NCBI GenBank assembly: GCA_900552245.1
Contig: URYY01000023.1
Coordinates: forward strand, 1-19,664
Origin: an uncultured Opitutales bacterium
GTDB lineage: Bacteria > Verrucomicrobiota > Verrucomicrobiia > Opitutales > Intestinicryptomonadaceae
Length of the DNA stretch: 19,664 nt
Direction of reading: 5' to 3'
Shown: positions 1 to 7,251 of the stretch, one piece after another
Numbering within the stretch: the stretch's first letter is position 1
Layout: each line of letters begins with the position of its first letter
Notes under the pieces: model-generated
Database searches by the model: none
What the model saw: the letters and a program-made list of their open reading frames with translations, nothing else
What the model was told of the DNA's origin: nothing
Made by a program: the position numbers and the translations under genes

Positions 1-496
1 TGCCGTCTTTTGCCACGCCGTCAATGGAATGCCTGCCGGAATTAGCTCCGGGGCAATCTATCACTTTGGGGTTAATGGAAGTGCGTACCGCCTCCAATAC
101 GGTCTTGCCTGTGCCGCGGGTTGCCAAGTCTATGCGGGTTGCGTCTTCCCAAGTCATATTCATGCGAGCCTTGTTGGCGGCTATAAGAGCCTGAATGGTC
201 TGAATGAGAGCACCCTCTGCCAAGTAGTGCTTTTCAAGCTCGTCTATTGTCAGATTTAAGCCCGCCTTGACGGCCGTTATGCGCGCCTCCACTATGGTGC
301 CGTACGGAACGCCCCTAAGGCGCATCGCAAGCAAAGTTACCATGCTAACCGGAGCTCCCGCAAGCATGGCCTTTAGCCATGTGTTAAAAAAGCTAAATAC
401 CACAAAGAGCACTACCAGTATGGCTATGAATGCGATTATGCCAAGAATGCCCGCCAGTGTTATATTGCCCAGTATGTTGTAAGTTATCTCTTCCAT
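1..496 (-). CDS. floA: Flotillin-like protein FloA (partial, N-terminal part)
   Basis: This open frame runs off the left edge of the window, so only about 165 N-terminal residues are visible. It starts at ATG (494-496). Residues ~14-37 form one hydrophobic membrane segment. The segment then reads into the SPFH-type FloA/YqfA body: [43 protein letters not shown], and [15 protein letters not shown], which match the Bacillus FloA pattern of 'KAGLN..I..LE.HYLAGG' and 'DVLEAV..SVNPKVI'. FloA proteins scaffold membrane microdomains and affect membrane fluidity and the assembly of membrane complexes. It lies 77 nt downstream of the NfeD gene on the same strand, the classical NfeD-flotillin pairing, so the two are probably co-transcribed. 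A small insertion ([15 protein letters not shown]) relative to the usual DLAGRDVLEAV spacing is visible. The identity is firm; the C-terminal half is outside the window. Confidence 0.93.
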   Translation of the reverse strand, partial: MEEITYNILGNITLAGILGIIAFIAILVVLFVVFSFFNTWLKAMLAGAPVSMVTLLAMRLRGVPYGTIVEARITAVKAGLNLTIDELEKHYLAEGALIQTIQALIAANKARMNMTWEDATRIDLATRGTGKTVLEAVRTSINPKVIDCPGANSGRHSIDGVAKDG

Positions 497-573
497 ATCC
501 TATTGCTGATTTTCTATTTTTTGAAATTTCCCTGTTACTTTTTCAACGGATTAAAGTTTACATTTTTAAAAAA

Positions 574-1974
574 TCACTTGTCCAAGATTCTAACTTTTAA
601 AGCAAAAGATTCAAACTTATCCACGACAATTTCAGTATTTTTTACTATGCAGTTGCCGTCGATACTCGCGGCATCGTAAATTTGCCCGTCAACTTCGACC
701 TTTCCATTTGGCATGAGATCCGATACAACCCTGCCCTTTTTGCCGACAAGCCCGCTGTCGGAAAATCTGGCGAGTTCATCGGGCTGCCCGCCCTCCAATA
801 CGAGCCTCTTCCAAAGAGGCGTAGTCTTAATTAAGGGCCTTAGCAAGTAAAGCAGCACAAAGGCAATTATAATGGCTATCGACACCTTTCCAACCCCTAT
901 TGAAATTGCGCCCAGAATGTCCGAAAAACCGGTCGTTGGAATGGGGGCCGCACCTAGCATTACAAGCGATACGGAAATTAAAGCTATCCCCAGAATTCCA
1001 AATATGAAAGTGCCCGGCAACACGAAGAACTCAAGTATCAACATTAGAACCCCCGCCCCGAAAATTATCGGTATCTCATATCCCGCAAGCCCGGCCATAT
1101 TTACGCCCACAAATAGAAGTGCCATTAGGGCTATAAATATTATTCCGAATATGCCAAACCCCGCCGTTTTTATCTCTAAAAACAGAAAGAATATGGCAAT
1201 TCCCATTATCACAGTCGAAAAGCTTGATATGTACTTTGACCATCTTTCGAAAGCGCTCAAATTGAGTTTTTCAAGCTCTATGCTCTCTGCGTGCGGATAT
1301 GCCTTTTTTAGAAGTTCGTTTGAATTTGAGGCAATGCCGCTTGCAAGAAGCGGAAACCCGTCGAATTTCTCAACGGCCTCCTGCGCAGTGAGCGACAGCA
1401 ACTCGCCCGGCCTCTTTATTACCCTATCTCCAAACTTAAGCTCAAAATCCGGATTTGCCATTGCTCGCTGCACCTTTGCGATGTTTGGGTTTGGCGCGTC
1501 TCTATTTTGGGAAATAGCCTTTACCTTAGCGCTCATAAAGGATTCCAACTTGCGCCTCATTGAATCTCCTATATCCTCGCCCGAAGCCGACACTGCCTCT
1601 GCAGCCCCCATAATGCCCTTTGGCGCAAACCAAATCTCGTCGCATGATACGGCGATGTAACAGCCTGCTCTTATAGCATTTGGATTTACAAAGCAGATTG
1701 TGTGGAGCTTTGAATTGGAGATTGCCTCCATTATCTCCAAGGTAGAGGCCAAATCGCCGCCGGGAGTATCCAAATTTATTAAAACTACGTTTGCCCCGGA
1801 ATCATTGGCGCGGGCTAGGGCCCTCTTTGTTATCTGGCACTGGGGCGAGGAAATTTCTCCGCTTATTTCAAACTCCAAGGCCCTTACATTCTCGAAGTTT
1901 TGCCCTGCGTATGCGCACTCAAAACAAAAACAAAGAAGTAAGAAAATTAAAGTAAAAATACCCCTGCCTCTCAT
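574..1974 (-). CDS. NfeD-family membrane protein with ClpP-like domain (probable pseudoprotease)
   Basis: This is a 466-aa long-form NfeD protein. Residues 1-23 are a signal peptide. A ClpP/crotonase-like serine protease domain spans ~30-230 (LINLDTPGG at 66-73, CDEIWFAPKGIMGAA at 111-125). Several hydrophobic helices lie at ~250-385, including the family block FLFLEIKTAGFGIFG. A C-terminal NfeD OB-fold follows (GLVGKKGRVVSDLMPNGKVE). Known members cleave stomatin/flotillin partners in or at the membrane, and the downstream floA fits that partnership. In characterised family members the nucleophile is the serine of an S-A-G-x-Y-I box. Here the box reads I-R-A-G-C-Y-I, with Arg102 (codon AGA, 1669-1671) in the serine position, while the candidate general-base Lys142 is retained. 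I infer a catalytically dead or altered protease. The start ATG follows a weak AGAGAA purine run. Confidence 0.9.
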   Translation of the reverse strand: MRGRGIFTLIFLLLCFCFECAYAGQNFENVRALEFEISGEISSPQCQITKRALARANDSGANVVLINLDTPGGDLASTLEIMEAISNSKLHTICFVNPNAIRAGCYIAVSCDEIWFAPKGIMGAAEAVSASGEDIGDSMRRKLESFMSAKVKAISQNRDAPNPNIAKVQRAMANPDFELKFGDRVIKRPGELLSLTAQEAVEKFDGFPLLASGIASNSNELLKKAYPHAESIELEKLNLSAFERWSKYISSFSTVIMGIAIFFLFLEIKTAGFGIFGIIFIALMALLFVGVNMAGLAGYEIPIIFGAGVLMLILEFFVLPGTFIFGILGIALISVSLVMLGAAPIPTTGFSDILGAISIGVGKVSIAIIIAFVLLYLLRPLIKTTPLWKRLVLEGGQPDELARFSDSGLVGKKGRVVSDLMPNGKVEVDGQIYDAASIDGNCIVKNTEIVVDKFESFALKVRILDK

Positions 1975-2107
1975 AAGTGCAATTCTCTAAAAATGCCCAA
2001 CAAAAACAAGTTTATTTTTTGTTTTTTTGGCAAATGAAAAAAATGTGTTGCAAAAGATTCAACTTTCAGTACTTAATACGCGTTTACTTTAAAACAAGGA
2101 GGAACCC
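1975..2107. promoter_or_regulatory. Divergent nfeD / rpoZ intergenic promoter region
   Basis: These 133 AT-rich bases separate divergent genes and must hold promoters for both. On the plus strand TTGCAA (2048-2053) with TACTTA (2070-2075) at 16-nt spacing is a weak -35/-10 candidate for rpoZ. A strong Shine-Dalgarno, AAGGAGG (2096-2102), sits 5 nt before the TTG start of rpoZ and decides that start. No clear consensus promoter is seen for nfeD. The promoter assignment is tentative; the ribosome binding site is clear. Confidence 0.45.
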
Positions 2108-2320
2108 TTGAGAAACGATTATTTAAAACAGGCACAGCAAAAAATTCAGGATCCCAATATTCTCATAAATGTGATATCGCGCCGCGTAAAGCAGCTAAAG
2201 GCAGGCAGCAAACCCTGCGTAGAGTCGCTTGAGAAGCTATCGCTTGAGGATATAGCGCTTCTCGAAGTCATAAAGGATAAGCTCAGCTACGAAATTTACG
2301 ATCCGAAAAAGAATTCCTAG
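2108..2320 (+). CDS. rpoZ: DNA-directed RNA polymerase omega subunit (TTG start)
   Basis: This 70-aa protein has the compact omega-subunit pattern of Verrucomicrobiota-type RpoZ: RNDYLKQAQQKIQDPNILI, then NVISRRVKQL-KAGSKP, then SLEKLSLEDIALLEVI. Omega binds the beta' subunit and helps assemble and stabilise RNA polymerase. The start is TTG, supported by a near-perfect AAGGAGG 5 nt upstream; no in-frame ATG lies near it. It is the first gene of a plus-strand housekeeping run (rpoZ, smpB, trmL), with 89 nt to smpB. A GC-rich hairpin begins at its stop codon. The family is recognised from the SRRVKQL and SLEDIA blocks; the short size is normal for this group. Confidence 0.88.
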   Translation: MRNDYLKQAQQKIQDPNILINVISRRVKQLKAGSKPCVESLEKLSLEDIALLEVIKDKLSYEIYDPKKNS

Positions 2321-2348
2321 CGGCGCGACAAACGCCGACGAGCGCCGC
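2320..2348 (+). other. GC-rich 7-bp hairpin between rpoZ and smpB
   Basis: GCGGCGC (2320-2326) pairs perfectly with GCGCCGC (2342-2348) around a 15-nt loop. The left arm begins on the last base of the rpoZ stop codon. No U-tract follows, so it does not look like a simple intrinsic terminator; an mRNA processing, stability or attenuation element is possible. The pairing is visible; the role is inference. Confidence 0.45.
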
Positions 2349-2409
2349 CTTGCAGAGTTTCTGGGGCGGTTTTGTCGTGTCTTTGGGGCAATAGAGAAAG
2401 ATAAATTTC

Positions 2410-2892
2410 ATGGCGCAAAATAAGGAAAATAAGCCTCGCGTAACCGAAATACGCAACAAGAAAGCCGCGCACGACTACTTTATAGGCGAGACTTTCGAGG
2501 CCGGTATTGCGCTTACGGGAACCGAAGTAAAAAGTATGCGAAACGCCAAGGCGCAAATTCAAGACGCCTTCGTCCGCATAGACAGAGGGCAAGCCTACCT
2601 CTATAACGCCCATATTTCTGAATACGACTTTGGCAATATAAATAACCACAATCCCACGCGCGAGCGAAAACTTCTCTTGCACAAGAGCGAGATTTTAAAA
2701 ATCGCCTCCGAAGTCGAGAAAAAGAAAGCGGCCGTGATACCGCTTAAGATGTATTTTAAAAAGGGCTTGGTAAAGGTGCAAATAGCGATATGCAAGGGCA
2801 AGAAGCTCTACGACAAGCGCCAAGACTTGAAAGAGGCGGAGGCCATGCGAGATGCTCAGAGGTTGGTAAGCCTCAGAAGATACTACAAGTAA
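2410..2892 (+). CDS. smpB: SsrA-binding protein SmpB
   Basis: This 160-aa protein is a full-length SmpB, the tmRNA partner that delivers SsrA RNA to stalled ribosomes in trans-translation. Family blocks are present in order: RNKKAAHDYFIGETFEAGIALTGTEVKS (split here as HDYFIGETFEAGI and LTGTEVKSMR), the QIQDAFVRI strand, NAHISEY, NPTRERKLLLH, VIPLKMYFKKGLVKVQIA, and the basic C-terminal tail GKKLYDKRQDLKEAEA that mimics the missing anticodon arm. It lies between rpoZ and trmL on the plus strand, with a single nucleotide before the trmL ATG, so translational coupling is likely. The partner tmRNA gene is not in this window. Assignment is secure. Confidence 0.96.
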   Translation: MAQNKENKPRVTEIRNKKAAHDYFIGETFEAGIALTGTEVKSMRNAKAQIQDAFVRIDRGQAYLYNAHISEYDFGNINNHNPTRERKLLLHKSEILKIASEVEKKKAAVIPLKMYFKKGLVKVQIAICKGKKLYDKRQDLKEAEAMRDAQRLVSLRRYYK

Positions 2893-2893
2893 G

Positions 2894-3370
2894 ATGCAAA
2901 CAAGCGCCATAAATATAGTATTACACAATCCGCAAATACCGCAGAATACGGGCAATATAGGCAGAATGTGCGCGGTTTTAAATGCTAGCCTGCACCTCAT
3001 ACACCCGCTAGGGTTTGAAATTACAGACGCAAAGCTAAAGAGAAGCGGTATGGACTACTGGCACTCGCTGGATGTCACTCACTACGACAACTGGCAGGCC
3101 TACAAAAACTCCCCAAGAGCCTCCGCCCGAAAGTGGCTATTAACTACAAAGGCTACTAAGACTATTTTTGAAGCGGAATTTCAAATTGGAGATGCCCTCG
3201 TGTTTGGCTCCGAAGACAAGGGCGCGCCTGATTTTCTGCACGAGGAGCTCGCGGAATTTAGAATAAAGATACCCCAGCCCAATGCGCTTATGCGCTCGCT
3301 AAATCTTTCGACATCGGCGGGAATTGCGGCCTATGAGATGTATAGGCAGCTATTTTGCGCAAAACGCTAA
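2894..3370 (+). CDS. trmL: tRNA (cytidine/uridine(34)-2'-O)-methyltransferase TrmL
   Basis: This 158-aa protein has the length and three diagnostic motifs of the SPOUT-class TrmL/YibK family: IPQNTGNIGRMC near the N-terminus, VFGSEDKGAP in the middle, and MRSLNLSTSAGIAAYE at the C-terminus, which forms the trefoil-knot AdoMet site. TrmL methylates the ribose of wobble nucleotide 34 in some leucine tRNAs. It begins one base after the smpB stop codon and is probably translated from the same message. The knot motifs are intact, so the enzyme should be active. No terminator with a clear U-tract was found directly downstream. Confidence 0.94.
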   Translation: MQTSAINIVLHNPQIPQNTGNIGRMCAVLNASLHLIHPLGFEITDAKLKRSGMDYWHSLDVTHYDNWQAYKNSPRASARKWLLTTKATKTIFEAEFQIGDALVFGSEDKGAPDFLHEELAEFRIKIPQPNALMRSLNLSTSAGIAAYEMYRQLFCAKR

Positions 3371-3791
3371 CTTTTACATCTCCTAGTTAAAAGCTAAAAG
3401 ACTCTAGAGCGTCGCGACTTTATACCAAGTATTACCCAACCCTACTAGAATATTTCTAGAACAAGTTTATACAAACTAAGCGATGGCTGAAATCCGACGT
3501 TAATTATGAAAGCAAAATTCCGGGCTGAGTAGAATTTCACTTCAAATGCGTTTAAGTAGCAATAGAATAATTGCTCTGTAAAAAATTAGATTTTAAAAGC
3601 CATAGGCGTTAAATTTGCACTTAGGTAAAATTGTCTCAACTTATCGCCTTTAGCTAAAAATCTGTAAGAGCACCCAGAAATACAGGGCTATGAGGCACCC
3701 AAAGTCGGGCTCGCATACAAAATTTAAATGTCTAAAATTTACGCTTAGTCGGCGCTTAAATTGTGTTTAACGAGCCTAAGACTTTGTCATC
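3371..3791. other. 421-nt gene-free convergent intergenic region
   Basis: This stretch lies between the 3' ends of trmL (plus) and a minus-strand family A gene. No reading frame with a plausible start and family match, no tRNA and no strong terminator was seen. The only clear structure is a small inverted repeat, CTAGAA-TAT-TTCTAG (3445-3459), too AT-rich to be a convincing terminator. Stop codons are frequent in all frames, so a decayed gene is possible but cannot be shown. Confidence 0.5.
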
Positions 3792-4871
3792 CTAACTTTT
3801 TAAAAGCTCCAATAATTTATTAAAACGCTCTATATCTCGATTGGGATTTTCAATATAGACGTCCTCTCCGTTCAAATCCCGCTTAAATAGAAAAATTTTT
3901 TCGTCCGACAAAATTTTAAGGCAAGACATGATCTTGTACCTATCTCGTACCGCATCTTTAGCTTCACCTTCCTTTGATAAAAGCTCAAGATACTTTATGT
4001 TTTCATCTAGGTATTTTTTTCTTTCGTTAAATTTTTTTAGCTTATACTCTCGCAAGGTCTCATCGTACTTTGACTTGTAGAATTTAAATTTTTCTTCGTC
4101 TTTTTCGCCATCATTGAATAGTCCCGCATAGATATCACACAAATTTTGAAGCGCGCTTAAATTTTTATTTTTTGCGTTTTCTCTTAATATAACTAGTGCG
4201 AAATCCTTGTTCTGTGGAAGGATGTAGCCTAAGTAAAAATCAATCCAATAAGGCAGAAGCTCCTTGCGCGAAACTATTTCGGAAGCTCTCTTTAAATCTT
4301 TCTCAAGCGAAATTCCGGAATACATAAGATATGCGTAAAAAGCGTGCGCAAAGGCTCTGTCGCTATGCGGATACTCATTTAAATTGGGCATATTTTCGCG
4401 CACAACTTTATTTAGAAGCGAAAACTCTTCATTACTTTGCCCCTCCGCACTTGCCTTAATTATTAGGCTTGCCAAAATTACGTTGTAATCCCTAAGCAAA
4501 GCCCAATCCGGATTTTCCTTTACCTTTTCGCTATCTATTAAAGCCATGCAAGCTTGGCGAGCCTTACTAAAATCTCTGTGGCTTAAATCTCCATCAAAAA
4601 GACTCCGATTTCCAATAAAACCGCCGAACTCCTGATGAAATTCAATCGGGTAATTGTTTACTAATTTTTTGAAAACATCATCGTCTACCCCGCTATAAAA
4701 AATCACATAAGCTAAAGTTTCGGGTGCGCTTAACTTGGCAAAATCGCACTCCTCTGCATCGCCCGCCGCAAAAAGAAGACAACATCTTAGCGCGACAATC
4801 CCCGCAAAAGTAAAACTTACTCGGCTTAGGCGAAAAAATTTTAAGCCAGATTTAAAGCGACGACAGAACAT
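3792..4871 (-). CDS. Secreted family A repeat protein (unknown function)
   Basis: This is a 359-aa protein with no function I recognise. A basic N-terminus (CRRFKSGLKFFR) precedes a hydrophobic stretch at ~17-36 ending in FAAGDAE, which reads as a signal peptide. A degenerate Sel1-like helix pair is visible at ~178-201 (YAYLMYSGISLEKDLKRASEIV). The block FYLGYILPQNKDFA (212-225) and DIYAG (246-250) follow, then a lysine-rich helical region (KYDETLREYKLKKFNERKK). The same order of Sel1-like unit, FYxG-P-FA block and IYxG is found in the proteins at 8388-9683 and 9889-11094, so these three form a paralogous family (called A here). It is convergent with trmL. Location is inferred to be periplasmic or extracellular. 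The start ATG gives a long signal peptide; Met1 is the only good choice. Confidence 0.72.
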   Translation of the reverse strand: MFCRRFKSGLKFFRLSRVSFTFAGIVALRCCLLFAAGDAEECDFAKLSAPETLAYVIFYSGVDDDVFKKLVNNYPIEFHQEFGGFIGNRSLFDGDLSHRDFSKARQACMALIDSEKVKENPDWALLRDYNVILASLIIKASAEGQSNEEFSLLNKVVRENMPNLNEYPHSDRAFAHAFYAYLMYSGISLEKDLKRASEIVSRKELLPYWIDFYLGYILPQNKDFALVILRENAKNKNLSALQNLCDIYAGLFNDGEKDEEKFKFYKSKYDETLREYKLKKFNERKKYLDENIKYLELLSKEGEAKDAVRDRYKIMSCLKILSDEKIFLFKRDLNGEDVYIENPNRDIERFNKLLELLKS

Positions 4872-4946
4872 TTTAAAACGCAGTAACTCTATTTCAGTGT
4901 AAAAACGAAACTTATCTTAAGACATCAAAAATTCAAAGTTTTCAAA

Positions 4947-5864
4947 CTAAAGATTTGGCTTAAATGAGAAATTAACAAGTTCGTAACGCCTATTTCCCTT
5001 TACAATTTCAAGGTATTTTTTGTTTTCAGGATTATCTTCAGAACCGCACATTACTCGCTTTAATAGCTCCATAGACTTTTTTTCATCAGCCTTGCAGCCC
5101 CAACCGTTGTAGTAGCAGCGGCTGAGCGCAACTATGAGCTTAATTTTTAGAATCGGATCAAAATCGTCTTTGCGCTTATCGAGTTCTTCTAGCATGGAGT
5201 TCCAAATTTTAAAAGCCTTCGCCTTGTTATCGCGCGCACCCAAGCCATGGAAGTAACACACGCCCATATCAAACTCAGACTCCAAAGATCCCTGCTTTGC
5301 CGCCTCGCCAAACCAATGCAAAGCTTTGGGATAATTTCTACTGTACACTTTTGTGTAGTATTCTAAGAAATTTGTGTAATACCTTGCTGCAATAGTCTGG
5401 GCATCGCGATAGCCCAATTCCGCAGCCTCCTGCAAAAATTCTCCGCCCAGTTTCGTATTTTTCTCGGTTCCCAAAGCGTCTATATATGATCTTGCAGCAT
5501 AGTAGAGAGCAGGCGGATATTTTTTCTCGGCAGCCTTTGAATACCAAAAGAAAGCTTTTTCCGGATCGCAAGAATCAAGCTCGTCATTGCCGTAGTATCG
5601 CCCAAGGTAATACTGTGCGCACGTATTACCGCTTTCCGCTTTTTCCTTAAGATAATTCAAAGCCTGCTCATTTCCGTATTTTTCCGCCGCAGCTAAATAG
5701 CATGAGAAGGCCTTGCTTTCATCTTTTAGTCCAGACTTTCCATTTTCATAATCGCTCGCCTTGCTAAGCAACTCGGCGCAAGCCTCCCCCACATCTTCTG
5801 CAGCGTAAGAATGCGATGCAAATAGAGACAAAAAGCAAACTGTAAGAAAAGCAATTCTACCCAT
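4947..5864 (-). CDS. Secreted Sel1-repeat protein, family B
   Basis: A start at ATG 5864 gives 305 aa beginning MGRIAFLTVCFLSLFASHS, a good signal peptide with likely cleavage after SYA; an in-frame TTG at 5885 would add 7 residues. Sel1-like repeats follow: AQYYLGRYYG, AFFWYSKAAEKKYPPALYYAARSY, ALHWFGEAAKQGSLESEFDMGVCYFHGLG, and a last degenerate unit, LSRCYYNGWGCKADEKKS. Sel1 repeats are helix-turn-helix solenoids that mediate protein contacts, often in the periplasm or in secreted effectors. The C-terminus ends in NFSFKPNL, related to the PFSFQ tails of the paralogs at 6106 and 7252. It is followed by the family A gene on the same strand, 75 nt away. This is the most diverged family B member. 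Partner and role are unknown. Confidence 0.8.
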   Translation of the reverse strand: MGRIAFLTVCFLSLFASHSYAAEDVGEACAELLSKASDYENGKSGLKDESKAFSCYLAAAEKYGNEQALNYLKEKAESGNTCAQYYLGRYYGNDELDSCDPEKAFFWYSKAAEKKYPPALYYAARSYIDALGTEKNTKLGGEFLQEAAELGYRDAQTIAARYYTNFLEYYTKVYSRNYPKALHWFGEAAKQGSLESEFDMGVCYFHGLGARDNKAKAFKIWNSMLEELDKRKDDFDPILKIKLIVALSRCYYNGWGCKADEKKSMELLKRVMCGSEDNPENKKYLEIVKGNRRYELVNFSFKPNL

Positions 5865-6071
5865 AACGAAACGTAGCTTAAGCAATGCTAAAATTTAGTC
5901 AAATTAAAAAAGATTATTAAAAAATGCCAACTAAGATTTAATACAAATCAAATATTTATTAAAAAACATTCCAACATCGCCATAAAACATACAAATAAAC
6001 GTTTAAATTTAAATATAAGTTCCTCAAATAAAGCGGCAAATAATTGCAAAACCACTGAATACTCGGCAGGG

Positions 6072-6083
6072 CTTAGGCCTAAG
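6072..6083. repeat. Palindrome in remnant of the shared terminator element
   Basis: CTTAGGCCTAAG is a perfect 12-nt palindrome lying 22 nt past the stop of the 6106-7026 gene. The flanking bases (CGGCAGGGCTTAGGC at 6064-6078, then ATTTACGAATCAA) match the terminator-bearing flank of the 7252 and 11144 genes. This shows that family B genes share a common 3' flank, decayed here so that the left arm is lost and a short palindrome remains. Confidence 0.55.
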
Positions 6084-6105
6084 ATTTACGAATCAATTTC
6101 AATCA

Positions 6106-7026
6106 TTACGGGAATATGGGCTGAAAGCTAAAGGGCATAAACCCATTATAATTCCAGTCTGTTACAAATCGCTTATACGAACGTTCTGAAAGATCTGCAT
6201 CGCTGACCCCCAAAAGCCATACGCCCAAAACAGCTACAACCTTATCTCTATCTTTTTCAATTCCAAGGCCGTAATGGTAGCACCTTGCAAGCGCCAAGCA
6301 CACTTTGGACTTAATTCCCGGAAGCTTGTCTTCGATTACTTCATCTAACATAGACCGCCAAATCTCAACTGCCTTGGCCTTGTCTTCAGCCACTCCCAAA
6401 CCGTGGAAATAGCACACTCCCATGTCGTATTTACTTTCCAAGGATCCGTTCTTTGCAGACTCTGAAAACCACTTAAAGGCCTCTTTGTAACTTGTCTCAA
6501 AAGCTCCCGTGTCATCATCTATGTACAAGTATACCAAATATCGCTGAGCAGTTTTTAGACCAAGCTCAAAGGACTTTAATAAAAATTCTTTGCCCTTTAC
6601 AAGATCTTTATCTACACCGTCGCCGTATAGATAACTGCGCCCCACTTGAAAGACTGCCGGAGGATAATTTTTTTCGGCCGCTTTTGAATGCCAATAAAAA
6701 GACAGCTTGCTATCTCCCCTAATCTTTTCATAGTTACCGTAGTAGCGCCCCAAATAATATTCGGCGTAAGTATTGCCCTCTTCGGCTTTCCTCTTTAAGT
6801 ATTCCAAGGGTTTGTCTTCAGTATAGCCGTCATTAAAAATAGCTTCGTAATAGTAACTAAATGCCTTCTCCTCATTCTTATGTACGCCTATTCCATTTTC
6901 AAAAACATTAGCTAGGCGCATCTTCTGCACATATTTCAACTTATTCTCTATCGCAATATTTCTACCATATACGTTATATAAGGCAGATGAAAAAACAAGC
7001 AGAATACATAAACAACTCCTCAACAT
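6106..7026 (-). CDS. Secreted Sel1-repeat protein, family B
   Basis: This 306-aa protein starts at ATG 7026, with AGGAGA 12-17 nt upstream as ribosome binding site. Residues 1-21 (MLRSCLCILLVFSSALYNVYG) are a signal peptide. Sel1-like units include FENGIGVHKNEEKAFSYYYEA, TYAEYYLGRYYG, LSFYWHSKAAEKNYPPAVFQVGRSYLYGDGV, AFKWFSESAKNGSLESKYDMG with CYFHGLGVAEDKAKA, and ARCYHYGLGIEKD. The tail ends in GFMPFSFQPIFP. The first 38 nt of the coding sequence are identical to those of the 7252-8190 gene, while the bodies differ throughout; this is key evidence for recombination between them. It is probably exported and protein-binding; the partner is unknown. Confidence 0.82.
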   Translation of the reverse strand: MLRSCLCILLVFSSALYNVYGRNIAIENKLKYVQKMRLANVFENGIGVHKNEEKAFSYYYEAIFNDGYTEDKPLEYLKRKAEEGNTYAEYYLGRYYGNYEKIRGDSKLSFYWHSKAAEKNYPPAVFQVGRSYLYGDGVDKDLVKGKEFLLKSFELGLKTAQRYLVYLYIDDDTGAFETSYKEAFKWFSESAKNGSLESKYDMGVCYFHGLGVAEDKAKAVEIWRSMLDEVIEDKLPGIKSKVCLALARCYHYGLGIEKDRDKVVAVLGVWLLGVSDADLSERSYKRFVTDWNYNGFMPFSFQPIFP

Positions 7027-7151
7027 ATAAGTTTGATTCTCCTAAAAGAACAACAGTTAAGTCAACTTAAAATTTAAAATTAAATATATATAATAAATAT
7101 ATAAAAATTTAGTCTATCAAAGCTTAGATACTTAAATAGAGTTATCTTTTC

Positions 7152-7203
7152 CCCGAAAAAGCGCAATATTGGAAAGGCGTTCATAAGAATAAAAAAGCCT
7201 AAG
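7152..7203 (+). pseudogene. Orphan 3' tail of a family A gene
   Basis: These 52 bases reproduce the last 15 codons and stop of the 9889-11094 gene (EKAQYWKGVHKNKKA, stop at 7200-7202), but no family A reading frame lies upstream here. The fragment is carried on the ~1 kb repeat and shows that this copy came from the locus near 11 kb rather than the reverse. It has no start and should not be expressed. Confidence 0.75.
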
Positions 7204-7232
7204 CCGCCGAACAATCGGCAGGGCTTAGGCTT
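7195..7232 (-). terminator. Intrinsic terminator of the 7252-8190 gene
   Basis: AAGCCTAAGCC (7195-7205) pairs with GGCTTAGGCTT (7222-7232), with an inner stem GCCGA/TCGGC, an ACAA loop and a 2-nt bulge. Read on the minus strand the stem is followed by a run of T (complement of the A-run before 7195), the form of a Rho-independent terminator 19 nt after the stop codon. An identical copy is at 11087-11124. Confidence 0.8.
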
Positions 7233-7251
7233 AAAATTTACGAATCAACTA

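Noticed and set aside
872..1660. 262-aa open frame on the plus strand opposite nfeD
   Set aside because: It is the antisense shadow of a well-supported NfeD gene and shows no family motifs of its own.
3445..3459. CTAGAA-TAT-TTCTAG as a terminator for trmL
   Set aside because: The stem is short and AT-rich, lies 75 nt from the stop codon and lacks a U-tract.
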